Below are positions 1 to 8,010 of a DNA stretch of 64,000 nt, one piece after another (the first letter of the stretch is position 1; each line of letters opens with the position of its first letter). A program made the translations under genes and the position numbers. The notes under the pieces are model-generated. The model had not been told where the DNA came from. It ran no database searches and saw only the letters and a list, made by a program, of their open reading frames with translations. This stretch comes from Actinomycetospora cinnamomea. GTDB taxonomy: Bacteria; Actinomycetota; Actinomycetes; Mycobacteriales; Pseudonocardiaceae. Location: the NCBI RefSeq assembly GCF_003096675.1, contig NZ_QEKW01000004.1:62001-126000 (forward strand), written 5' to 3'.

Positions 1-671
1 GCAGGCACGGGCTGCCGGACCCGAGCCGGTGTGCTCTTCCGCAGCGACACGCTCCAGGCCCTCACCGAGGCCGACGTCGCCCTGCTCGTCGAGCGCATCG
101 GCCTCGAGGCCGTCATCGACCTAAGTGTCGGGCCCGAAGCCGTCGAGCAGGGTCGCGGACCGCTGGTGACCCGCGACGTCACCTACCTCAACGCCCCACT
201 GCGCAAGGCCGAGCCGAACGACGAGCCGCCCGCACGACAGGCGCTGTGGTTCTCCCTCCAGCACCTCGGAGCGCCGACCTCGGTCCTGGGGGGTGTCCGG
301 GCGGCGGCCGCGTTCGCCGGCCTGCCGACGGTGGTGCACTGCGCCGCCGGCAAGGACCGCACCGGCCTCGTCGTCGCGCTGCTGCTCGCCCTCGCCGGGG
401 TCGAGCGCGACGCCATCGGCGCGGACTACCTCCCCAGCGGACCCCACATGGAGGCGGTCATGATGCGGTTCGCGACCTGGCCGCGCTACCGCGCGCACAT
501 GGCGACCGTGGCGCCCCAAGATGTCCATGGCCCACGAGTCGACGGTGCATGGCGGGCACGACGTGCTCGACGAACGGTTCGGCGGTGCGCCGGGTCTGGG
601 CGATGACCCGCGGGATCGACGCCGCCCTGTTGGCACGCTTTCCGGAGCTCCTCACCGAGCCCACCGACTGA
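1..671 (+). pseudogene. Tyrosine/dual-specificity phosphatase, frameshifted and cut by window edge
   Basis: The reading frame is open from base 1, so the 5' end lies outside the window. The P-loop HCAAGKDRTG (about 334-363) is the CX5R signature of bacterial tyrosine phosphatases, with Cys as nucleophile and Arg binding phosphate. After 'RAHMATVAP' (about 515) the family-like sequence continues in the next frame (MSMAHESTVHG), then switches again near 583 to the third frame, where it ends 'AMTRGIDAALLARFPELL' and stops at 669-671. Two single-base shifts therefore break the C-terminal part, though the catalytic domain is intact. Real decay or sequencing error cannot be told apart here. It converges on the dikinase-like gene with a 12-bp gap. 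Confidence 0.75.
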
Positions 672-683
672 CCAGGACCGATC

Positions 684-3176
684 TCACCCGGCGAGCGCCG
701 CCCGCCCCAGTCCCAACAGCAGCGGGCGGACCTCGGGGAGGTCGACCGCGAAGCGGCGGAAGCCGAGGCCGTACAGCGTCGCCGCGACCTGGTCGGCGAC
801 CGTTCCGCTCAGTCGCACGCCCGTATCCGCGGGCACGTCACGCAGCAGGTGGACCACCACGGGATCGAGCTCGTGGCGCGGGTCGACGGCGAGCAACCCG
901 CGAGCGAGGTAGGAGTCCAGGGGCTCAGCGGTGAGGAACTGCCGGGCCGGGATGCCGAACATCGCCGCCTGGAGCGCGCGGACCTCCAACCAGACCACGC
1001 CACTGTGGGCCGCGAGCTCGGCCGCTCCCAGGACCGCACGAGGGCTCGTCAGGTAGGTGCCGACGGCCGGGGCGTCGGCGCCCTCGTCGAGGGCGGCGAG
1101 GGCCTGCGCCTCGGCCGGATCGGAGACATGGCGTACGGCGAGACGCAGACGGCCGCCGTACCCGGCGTCGCCGGCGGCGCGGACGAGCCCTTCGCGCTGC
1201 GCGCGGATCAGATCGGGAACCCCGAGGGGCAGCGCGAGCTCGGGGTGCCTGGTCGTGACCGCCGTCTGCTGGAGCAGTTCGCGGGACTCGTCGGCGAGCA
1301 GGTCGATCGCCCGGACGTCGACGTCCCGCACCTCGGCTGCCCGCGCCGCCACGAGCAGGGGCGCGAAGTGCTCGGCCACCGCGTCGCGCATCTCGGACAG
1401 CGCGCCGACGCCGTTGAGACTCTTCTCCAGGAGCGTCTCGACGAGGCGGTTGAGGTCACCTGATGCGGCGAGAACGTCGTCGATCGCGGTCACCAGGCCG
1501 GTCGCTCCGGCAGCACACGCGGCTTCGACGTCGGCTGGCAACGTCACCCGGGCCAGGACCTCGCTGCCGGCGGCGTCGGCGGCCGCGGCCAGCAGGGTGT
1601 CCATCGCCTCGTTCGCGGCGGCCGGCGTGGTCGTCGGCAAGGCTCCCGCGAAGAGCTCCCCCGACCCGCCGTCGAGCGACACCGGGTCGCCCTCGGACAG
1701 GACCCGGTTCCCGATCCGGACCGTGCGCGCCGCTTCGTCGATCTCGAGGTCGGCCGCACCGACCACGCAGGCGGTGCCGAGCGCACGAGCGACCACCGCG
1801 GCGTGGCTCGTCGAGCCGCCGGTGGCGGTGACGATGCCGGCAGCCGCGATCATCCCGTGGAGGTCCGCAGGACTGGTCACCGAACGCCCGAGGACGACCG
1901 ATGCGCCGGCGTCGGCCCGCTTGCGGGCGCGGTCCGGGTCCAGCACGAGCTCACCGGAGACCTGCCCGGGGCAGGCGCCGATGCCGGTGAGCAGCACCTG
2001 CGCTTCATCGCGGGCCGTGGCGAGGGCGTCCGGGTCGAACCCCGGGCGCTGCGCCTGCCGCAGCTGATCCGCAGTCACGAGGGTGAGCGCTCGCGCGGCG
2101 CTCGCGGTGCCGTCCGCGAGGAGGTCGGCGGCGATCCGCACGGCCGCCTCGGGCGTGCGCTTGGCGCTGCGGACCTGCAGGAAGTACAGGACGCCGTGTT
2201 CCACGGTGAACTCGATGTCGAGCACATCTCCGTGCCGCGCCTCGAGCTCCGCGCCCGTGCGCTCGAGCTCGGCCAAGAGGTCCGCGGGCAGGGCCTCCTG
2301 CACACGGTCGGGGGTGCGGACGCCGGCGACGACGTCCTCGCCCTGGCTGTGGGCGAGGTACTCGCCGTAGAGGCCGGGTTCCCCGGTGACGGGGTCACGG
2401 GTGAAGGCGACACCGGAGCCGGAGTCGTCGTCGAGGTTCCCGAACACCATGGATTGGACGACGACGGCGGTGCCCATGTCGTGCGGGATGCCGTGGTGCT
2501 CGCGGTAGGTCCAGGCCCGACGGGTGTTCCAGGAGCGGAAGACTGCCTCGACCGCGTGGACGAGCTGTTCCCACGGGGTCGCGGGCACGCTCGCGGAGAG
2601 CTCCTCGTCCAGGGCAGCCTCGGCCGCCGCCCAGACGCGGTCGTACACGGCGCCGGGGTCGTCCCCAAGGTCGGTCTCGGTCACGAGTGCGTCCACCGCC
2701 GGACGGTCGTCGAGGGCGCCGAGGACGATCTCCGAGTACATCGTGTGGAAGCGCGCGACGAGGTCGGCCATGAAGCGCGCGTCGCCCGAGCGCTGAGCGA
2801 GTGCGACCGCGGCCTCGCGGGACAGCCCGAGGTTCAAGACCGTGTCCATCATTCCGGGCATCGACACGGGCGCACCCGAGCGCACCGAGAGCAACAGCGG
2901 CTCCGGACCCGCGCCGAAGGTCTTCCCGGTCGTCGTCTCTAGTGACGAGAGCTGGCGGCGGACCTCGTCCTCCAGTCCGTCGGGAAGGGTATGACGGTCG
3001 AGGTAGACATGGCACGCGCCGGTGGTGATGACGTAGCCGGGCGGCACCCGCAGCCCGTCCCGGGTCATGCGGACCAGGCCCGACCCTTTGCCGCCGAGCT
3101 CGTCGACGTCGGCGGGGCCGTCGTCGGTGAACGCCCGCGTCCAGGTGCGCCCCGTGCCTGCCGGAGGTGCGCTCAC
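684..3176 (-). CDS. Pyruvate-phosphate-dikinase-like phosphotransferase with altered C-terminal domain
   Basis: 830 residues from a GTG that overlaps the stop of the upstream gene (GTGA), so the two are probably translationally coupled. The N-terminal ATP-grasp part has GGKGSGLVRM, VRSGAPVSMPGMMDT and FTRDPVTGEPG, typical of PPDK. The swivel domain keeps the phosphorylated His in GGSTSHAAVVARALG. The C-terminal barrel is poorly conserved: where PPDK has CGEHGG with the catalytic Cys, this protein has RLSGTVADQVAATLYG, and the FG-SRDD region reads MFGIPARQFL. The protein can probably make phospho-His from ATP, but use of pyruvate is doubtful. It is the last gene of a leftward operon with a separate swivel-domain gene, which suggests transfer to an unknown substrate. 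PPDK is the nearest family name. Confidence 0.8.
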   Translation of the reverse strand: MSAPPAGTGRTWTRAFTDDGPADVDELGGKGSGLVRMTRDGLRVPPGYVITTGACHVYLDRHTLPDGLEDEVRRQLSSLETTTGKTFGAGPEPLLLSVRSGAPVSMPGMMDTVLNLGLSREAAVALAQRSGDARFMADLVARFHTMYSEIVLGALDDRPAVDALVTETDLGDDPGAVYDRVWAAAEAALDEELSASVPATPWEQLVHAVEAVFRSWNTRRAWTYREHHGIPHDMGTAVVVQSMVFGNLDDDSGSGVAFTRDPVTGEPGLYGEYLAHSQGEDVVAGVRTPDRVQEALPADLLAELERTGAELEARHGDVLDIEFTVEHGVLYFLQVRSAKRTPEAAVRIAADLLADGTASAARALTLVTADQLRQAQRPGFDPDALATARDEAQVLLTGIGACPGQVSGELVLDPDRARKRADAGASVVLGRSVTSPADLHGMIAAAGIVTATGGSTSHAAVVARALGTACVVGAADLEIDEAARTVRIGNRVLSEGDPVSLDGGSGELFAGALPTTTPAAANEAMDTLLAAAADAAGSEVLARVTLPADVEAACAAGATGLVTAIDDVLAASGDLNRLVETLLEKSLNGVGALSEMRDAVAEHFAPLLVAARAAEVRDVDVRAIDLLADESRELLQQTAVTTRHPELALPLGVPDLIRAQREGLVRAAGDAGYGGRLRLAVRHVSDPAEAQALAALDEGADAPAVGTYLTSPRAVLGAAELAAHSGVVWLEVRALQAAMFGIPARQFLTAEPLDSYLARGLLAVDPRHELDPVVVHLLRDVPADTGVRLSGTVADQVAATLYGLGFRRFAVDLPEVRPLLLGLGRAALAG

Positions 3177-3793
3177 TCGGCCCGCTCCCGACCGAGGGTG
3201 CGCAGGAGGTCCTCGTGGAACTCGAACCAGATGTTGTGGACCGAGTCGCGCGTCGGCGAGGAGACGAGGTCGTGGTCGCCGGCGTCGACGGCCTCGAGGG
3301 CTGTGGCCAACCGGGTGGAGTACGTGGCGAAGCGGGCGTCGTGACCCGCCAGCGCGTCGATCAGCGCCTCGAGGCGGCCGACCAGGCGCTCGATCTTCGT
3401 GATCACCTTCTCGTCGTAGGCGGCGTCCGAGTGATCGTTGGTGACCTTGCGGCCACCGACCTCCACCTGCTGCCACGACGACATCGCCGCGAGGAACTGG
3501 GAGTTGGTGGTCTCGAACTTCTCGACGAGGGCCAGGACGTCGTCGTCGGCCCGGACGGGGGCATAGACCGCGGCCGCCGTGGCCGCGAGAGCAGGCTCGG
3601 CCTCGTCCGTGGGCAGAGCGGACCCTCCGGCGACGACGGCGAGGCCCTGTCCCGCCAGCCCCTCCAGACGTCCCTCGACGTCACTGGCGGGCATCGAGGT
3701 GACTGCCGCGATCGCCGTCGCGTCCGCCATCTTCTTGAGGGCCAGGACGTTGAGCACGTCGTAGTCGGGCTTGGCCAGGGTCGTGACGGTCAT
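3173..3793 (-). CDS. Unknown 206-residue operon protein, possible winged-helix N-terminus
   Basis: Start ATG at 3793 (MTVTTLAKPDYDVL), 81 bp after the stop of the interrupted 477-residue gene; the stop overlaps the GTG of the dikinase-like gene. Residues 10-55 look like a small winged-helix fold (LKKMADATAIAAVTSMPASDV, then a short hairpin with repeated Gly/Val). The rest is helical and acidic and ends VHNIWFEFHEDLLRTLGRERAE. There is no signal peptide or membrane segment. I do not recognise the family. Its position between the dikinase-like enzyme and the 477-residue protein suggests an accessory or regulatory subunit of the same phosphotransfer system; that is inference from context only. 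Confidence 0.7.
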   Translation of the reverse strand: MTVTTLAKPDYDVLNVLALKKMADATAIAAVTSMPASDVEGRLEGLAGQGLAVVAGGSALPTDEAEPALAATAAAVYAPVRADDDVLALVEKFETTNSQFLAAMSSWQQVEVGGRKVTNDHSDAAYDEKVITKIERLVGRLEALIDALAGHDARFATYSTRLATALEAVDAGDHDLVSSPTRDSVHNIWFEFHEDLLRTLGRERAE

Positions 3794-4741
3794 CGGCGTC
3801 CTCTCTCGGTCGGCCCGACCGGTGCGGCACCCCTCCGAGGGCACCGCACCGGTCAGCGGACGTGGTGCGCGGGCCTACAGCCAGCGGTACTTCGACCGGG
3901 TCGGGCTGACGCCGTCCGGGAAGGGCAGGTAACCGGCGCCCGAGAAGATCTTGCTGGGCACGGTCTCCTGCGCGAAGCCCCTCTTCGTGATGTCGTAGTA
4001 GTAGTTGGCGACGCGCTGGTCGATCTCCCACAGGTCGTAGTCGCGGCAGGCCTTCTCGTACGTCCCGGCCTTCCGCATGTGCGGGAGGATCATGTCGATG
4101 TAGTAGACGTACTGGCCGTTCCAGATCAGGTCGCGGCGGCACATCTTCGACGTCTTCGTGTAGAGCTTCAGCGTCGCGGTCTGGACACGCCCCAGGTGGT
4201 CGCCGAGGTCCTCGATCGGGATGTTGTAGACCTCGCCCATCGGCGTGTCCCACTTCTCCCGGGCGAAGACCGCCCCGCCCACCACGGCCTGCAGGTAGTT
4301 CTTCGGTCGCGTGAAGGTGGTGGAGATGTCGTTGACCCGAATCTCCTCCAGGCTCATGATCTCCGGATCGATGACCAGTGCCAGCGTGTAGACGTGCGGC
4401 AGGCCGGCGTCCTCGCACACGTCACTCCAGTGGAACACCTCCTCGTTGACGAAGAGGTCGCGCAGGATCAGCAGCTTGCCGTCGGGCAGCTCGTAGGGCC
4501 CGGTGTCGCCGAGCCCGAGTCGGCAGTCGTAGTGGTCGAGGAACGCGAGCAGCTCGGCGGCCGCGTTGTACTGGTTGAACGCTCCGTGCTCCGGTCCGTC
4601 CGGGTCGAGCTCCTCGACCTGGTTGACGATCGAGTCGAGGAAGTCCTGGTCGTGGATGCGGCAGCGATAGCGGTCCTGCGAGTTGAGGATGTAGCCGTCC
4701 TGCCGCTTGCCCCACAGGACGCGCTGCATGAACTTGAGGAT

Positions 4742-4767
4742 TGAGGTTGGCCCCTGGCACCGGACAC
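4742..4767 (+). repeat. IS3 element left terminal inverted repeat (orfB side)
   Basis: 26 bp starting TGAGGTTGGCCCCTGG and ending CCGGACAC; the exact reverse complement is at 6001-6026. Preceded by the GAT target duplication at 4739-4741. Confidence 0.95.
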
Positions 4768-4780
4768 CGACGGTGTGGGG

Positions 4781-5617
4781 TCAGTGATCTTGACTGGGCC
4801 TGGTGTGGCGGGCTTCGTAGTCCAGCGGGCTGAGCATCTCGATGCTGGAATGGCGCCGTTTGGGGTTGTACCAGCACTCTATCCATTCGAATATCGCGTT
4901 GGCAAGTTCTGCGCGGGTCTTCCAGGTCCGTGCATCGAGTAGCTCGAGTTGCATGGTACCCCAGAAGGACTCCATCATCGAGTTGTCGTAGCAGTCACCG
5001 ATCGAGCCCATCGACCCGAGCAGCCCGGCGGCTTGCAGGCGTTGCCCGAACGCCCATGAGGTGAATTGCGAGCCGTGGTCGGAATGCATGATCGTGGAGT
5101 TGGCTGGAGTCGGGCGCCGGCGGGTGATGGCCATGCCGAGGGCGTCGGTGACCAGCGCGGTGCGCATGTTGTCATCGATGGACCACCCGATGATTCTTCG
5201 CGAGTAGGCGTCGAGGACCGCCGCGCAGTACAGCTTGCCCTCGTCGGTGCCGTGTTCGGTGATGTCGGTGAGCCACAGCTGATCCGGTGCCTCAACGTTG
5301 AAGCGGCGCTCGACCAGGTCGGGGTAGGGGTCGGCAACGGGGTCGCGGACGGTGCAGCCGCGGTGTCGGCGCCGGTAGAGGCCTTGGATGCCGGCCTCGC
5401 GCATCAGGCGGGCGACCCGTTTGTGGTTGACCGCCAGGCCCAGGCCGAGGGTCAGCTCGGCGTGCACGCGCGGCCAGCCGTAGGTGTCGCGGGACTCCTC
5501 GTGGATCTTTTCGATGTGCTTGAGCAGCAACTCGTTCTCCTGCGCGCGGGCAGACTTCGCTCCCGCGAGCCATTCGTAGTAGCCCTGACGCCGAACATTG
5601 AGCACCCGACAGGTCAC
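4781..5617 (-). CDS. IS3-family transposase OrfB, DDE integrase core
   Basis: 278 residues from the GTG at 5617. The frame is open up to the orfA overlap at about 5673 and reads VVFPLVRELADDGFDVAV before this point, so the natural product is probably OrfAB made by -1 frameshifting. The core has an HTH_21-like segment (DTYGWPRVHAEL), then the retroviral integrase fold with Asp in LWLTDITEH, Asp in HSDHGSQFTS and Glu in SMMESFWGTMQ, followed by the typical YNPKRRHSSI end. The DDE triad is complete. The stop lies just inside the left repeat. Confidence 0.95.
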   Translation of the reverse strand: MTCRVLNVRRQGYYEWLAGAKSARAQENELLLKHIEKIHEESRDTYGWPRVHAELTLGLGLAVNHKRVARLMREAGIQGLYRRRHRGCTVRDPVADPYPDLVERRFNVEAPDQLWLTDITEHGTDEGKLYCAAVLDAYSRRIIGWSIDDNMRTALVTDALGMAITRRRPTPANSTIMHSDHGSQFTSWAFGQRLQAAGLLGSMGSIGDCYDNSMMESFWGTMQLELLDARTWKTRAELANAIFEWIECWYNPKRRHSSIEMLSPLDYEARHTRPSQDH

Positions 5618-5664
5618 CGCGACGTCGAAACCGTCGTCGGCGAGTTCACGGACCAGCGGGAAGA

Positions 5665-5967
5665 CTACTTTGGGAGGACGTTCTCCCGCGCGAAGTAGGC
5701 CGCTGCGCGCTTGAGTATCTCCTTTTCGACCTCGAGGCGACGCTTGTCTTTGCGCAGCTCGGCGAGCTCGGCGCGCTCTTTGCTGGTCAACCGATCGGTG
5801 TTGGTGCCGTCATCGGCGTCGGCCTGGGCCATCCAGTTCCGCAGACACGACTCAGAGATTCCGAGGTCCTTGGCGATCGCGGCGACCGGCTGCTCGCCAC
5901 CCTTGCGAGCCAGCTCGACGGCACGACGCCGGAACTCCGGTGGGTGAGGTGCGGGCACGAACGACAT
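5665..5967 (-). CDS. IS3-family transposase OrfA, helix-turn-helix
   Basis: 100 residues. The N-terminal HTH_Tnp_1-type domain reads PPEFRRRAVELARKGGEQPV, then AIAKDLGISESCLRNWM. A Lys/Glu-rich helix with heptads (SKERAELAELRKDKRRLEVE) follows, the leucine-zipper-like multimerisation region seen in IS3 OrfA proteins. The last codons before the TAG (5665-5667) contain CCCAAAG on the minus strand (5668-5674), a plausible slippery heptamer. Slipping back one base continues directly into orfB, as in the programmed -1 frameshift known for this family. Confidence 0.93.
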   Translation of the reverse strand: MSFVPAPHPPEFRRRAVELARKGGEQPVAAIAKDLGISESCLRNWMAQADADDGTNTDRLTSKERAELAELRKDKRRLEVEKEILKRAAAYFARENVLPK

Positions 5968-6000
5968 CCTCCCTGGTGGACCGGGTCCACCTCAGCTGAC

Positions 6001-6026
6001 GTGTCCGGTGCCAGGGGCCAACCTCA
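6001..6026 (-). repeat. IS3 element right terminal inverted repeat (orfA side)
   Basis: 26-bp perfect reverse complement of 4742-4767. Followed by GAT at 6027-6029, the second copy of the target duplication. On the minus strand its first three bases (TGA) form the premature stop of the interrupted gene. Confidence 0.95.
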
Positions 6027-6679
6027 GATCTCGTTGGACTCCTCGACGTACTCGTCGGGCTTGATCGCCTCGAGGGCGAGCAGGCCACAGCGGCCCATGC
6101 CGAAACCGACCGCGCCGATGCACCAGTCGTGCACCGCGTTGACCTTGGTGCCGATCTCGCGGCGCGCCGACGCCCCGATGTCCATGATCCCCTGGGCGCC
6201 GCCGACGGCCTCGGTGGTCATCGCCATGAGCTCCGGCCACCGGTAGAACTCGTGCATGAAGGCCAGGATTTCGTACTCCTGGCGGGGGATCATGCCGGAG
6301 ACGCCCTCGGTGGCCCGCATGACGAGGACGTCCCAGATGTTCCAGGCGAGGTAGTTGTTCAGATCGTTGAGCTCGTCGATCGTGAAGCGGTCGCGGAGGA
6401 CGTCCTCCTTCGAGACCCTCTCCAGCACGCCGGACTTGGCGCGCGACCGCATCATCTTGTCGCCCTTGATCCCGTCGGTGACGGGCTCCATGCCGACGAA
6501 GTTGCCGGTGTAGGTGAGGTCCTGGAAGCGGAGGCCGTCGTCGCCCTCCTCGTAGCGCTGGCGGAAGGTCGCGCGCTTGCCCTCGGTCGTGGTCACTGTG
6601 CTGTCAGCTCCTGGCGTGATCGATGGTCGGCTGGGCGTCGGCTGGCGCCGGCTGGTCGCGGTGCTCCTCGGCCGGCCGC

Positions 6680-7097
6680 TTACACCGCCACCACCCGCCC
6701 GGTCACGTGATCCGTGCAGTCGAGCCGGACCTGCTTGCCGTCGAGCTCGCGGGCGATCTCCTCAAAGTGAGCCTCGTCGGTGGAGCCGACGACGTAGCGC
6801 GAGTCGCTGCTCGTCAGGTGGGCCGTCATGACGCAGGGGGTCTGGAACTCGCGCGAGAGGATGCCGAGGGTGCGACTCGGGCGCACCGGACATCGTGATC
6901 ACGCCGATGGCGCCCATGCTCAGCGCCGGTGCGAGGAACGTCGTCGTCCCGCCCCGCACCAGGAGGATGTGTTCCTTGAGCTTCCCGGACTGGATCAGCT
7001 GGATCACGTCGGACGGCGACGACAGGTACTTGACCGTCCCCGACGGGGACTTGGACGTGTCGAAGACGTTGTAGCCCTCGGCGAGGACGTCGGCCAT
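6680..7097 (-). pseudogene. Stand-alone PEP-utilizing swivel (phosphohistidine) domain protein, frameshifted
   Basis: Starts at ATG 7097 after GAGGAGGAA and reads MADVLAEGYNVFDTSK, then ILLVRGGTTTFLAPALS and GVITMSGAPESH. At about 6870 the family sequence moves to another frame (LGILSREFQTPCVMTAH, ending DHVTGRVVAV, stop 6680-6682). One extra C after the His codon (CAC C CTC) explains this. Corrected length is about 138 residues. The ESHLGILSREF stretch matches the TSHAAIVAREL motif of PPDK and PEP-synthase mobile domains, so the His would carry the phosphoryl group. A free mobile domain is unusual; it is the first gene of the operon. The frameshift falls in a short C run, so a sequencing error remains possible. 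Confidence 0.75.
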
Positions 7098-7429
7098 GGA
7101 GTTCCTCCTCGAACCCGTGAGGTGTGCGGGCGGGGCTCAGCTCGATCGACTGTTCCTCCGCGCGTTGCCCAGGTCACAGTGCCCTGGATCACTTCACGGG
7201 CCGAGGGAGGGCGCGGACAAAAGACGTTCCTGAGGTTGTCTGGGTCGGATAGGAGCGCCGTCCGCCGCCCGTCCGCCGCCCGCAGGTCGAGCTCGTGCCC
7301 AGTCCTCAGGGCCCGCAGACCGGCTCGAGGCCGGAGCTGAACTGCCTCGCTCCCCTGGGACTTCTCCTCCGGACCTGATGGCCGGCGGCCTCGAGCCGGC
7401 TGAGCAGTGCACGGCGAGGTCCGCTGCCG
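7098..7429. other. Non-coding stretch upstream of the phosphotransferase operon
   Basis: No convincing coding frame. The part just upstream of 7097 should hold the operon promoter, but I see no clear -35/-10 pair. 7240-7430 is GC-rich and degenerate and may be remains of neighbouring genes. Confidence 0.4.
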
Positions 7430-7709
7430 TCAGCTGGGGGCGCGGGAGCGGGCGATGACGACGACGGGCTTCTCGAGCAGGAGGAGGAGGTGTCCGCAGT
7501 TCTCCAGCACCTCGAGGGTGTAGCCCCGATGGAACTGCGGCAGAGCCGCGGCGCTGAGCGGGCACTGCGGGGTCGTGGGAGGCCCAGAGCACGCTGGTGG
7601 GGATGATGCTGCGGTCGTGGCCGGCTGTGGTCCAGAATTGCGCGCGCCAGGTTGGCGCGGTCGTCGTGGAAGCCGCTGTCAATGTGGTCGTGGTGCCGAT
7701 GCGCGCCAC
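7430..7709 (-). pseudogene. Alpha/beta-hydrolase C-terminal remnant
   Basis: Minus-strand translation gives IIPTSVLWASHDPAVP, matching the acidic-residue strand of alpha/beta hydrolases (…LWGxxDxxxP). After a one-base shift near 7545 it continues LSAAALPQFHRGYTLEVLEN, then CGHLLLLLEKPVVVI, with the catalytic-His motif GH followed by a pocket helix, and stops at 7430-7432. The upstream two thirds of the gene, including the nucleophile elbow, is missing. This is a decayed fragment with no expected product. Confidence 0.6.
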
Positions 7710-7847
7710 ATCACTCGGGTGTGCCTGCGTCAGGGCTCTGGCCAGAGCGGCGGTTCTCGTCGGAGCAACCGGGCACCGCTCCTTCTCGTGTCACACCACC
7801 GCCGAGATGAGCTCGCACGCGTCGGAGCGTTTGCGCAGGTCACAGTA

Positions 7848-7892
7848 GGTGGAGACGAAGGGAATCGAACCCTCAACCCCCGCCTTGCAAAG
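7848..7892 (-). repeat. attL-like copy of the tRNA-Ala 3' end
   Basis: 45 bp identical to 24186-24230, which cover the last 43 nt of tRNA-Ala(TGC) (anticodon loop through discriminator) plus 2 flanking nt. The 5' half of the tRNA is absent here. Weaker similarity continues leftward to about 7790 (compare 24128-24185, including AGCGTTTGCGCAGGTCAC). A tRNA 3'-end duplication in direct orientation is the hallmark of site-specific integration. Confidence 0.85.
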
Positions 7893-7905
7893 ATGGGCGA
7901 TCACG

Positions 7906-8010
7906 TTGACCAGGGCCTCTACCATCGACAACAGTCTCTGCGAGACGCTCACCAACCTCGTCGTGCACTCCGTTGCACCCCATCTCGTGTCACGCGACGT
8001 GTCATGACCC
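7906..8010. repeat. Dispersed island repeat, copy 1
   Basis: Starts GTTGACCAGGGCCTC and ends TCTCGTGTCACGCGACGTGTCA. Related in order and spacing to 10999-11109 (GTTGACCAAGGCCTC ... TTTCGTGTCACGCGGCGTGTCA), with divergence in between. Shorter pieces of the terminal motif occur at about 7786 and 24116. Function unknown. Confidence 0.5.

Larger units (their letters stand above)
4742..6026 (-). mobile_element. Complete IS3-family insertion sequence, 1,285 bp
   Basis: Perfect 26-bp terminal inverted repeats begin TGAGGTTGGCCCCTGGC and end with the complementary ...CCTCA, so the element has the TG...CA ends of the IS3 family. The flanks carry a 3-bp target duplication, GAT, at 4739-4741 and 6027-6029. 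Two overlapping leftward frames, orfA (HTH) and orfB (DDE integrase core), fill the element. Both frames, both repeats and the duplication are intact, so the element appears potentially active and recently inserted. It disrupts the 477-residue gene and may block transcription of the downstream dikinase-like gene. Confidence 0.95.
3875..6596 (-). pseudogene. Unknown 477-residue protein gene, split by an IS3 element
   Basis: The 5' part (6596-6024) encodes 190 residues ending VEESNEI before a stop created by the IS end. The 3' part (4738-3875) resumes ILKFMQRVLWGKRQDGYILN and runs to PTRSKYRWL. Removing 4742-6026 and one copy of the GAT duplication joins the halves exactly in frame to about 477 codons. 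The protein would be soluble, rich in Asp, Trp and Tyr, without a signal peptide. I recognise no family. Both halves keep strong coding character, so the insertion looks recent. It lies between the swivel-domain gene and the 206-residue gene and probably formed the substrate-specific part of the phosphotransferase. A truncated protein could start at the ATG at 4729, but that is unlikely to be functional. Confidence 0.85.

Noticed and set aside
7847-7920. A second functional tRNA-Ala gene
   Set aside because: Only the 3' 43 nt are present; the D-arm and 5' acceptor are missing.
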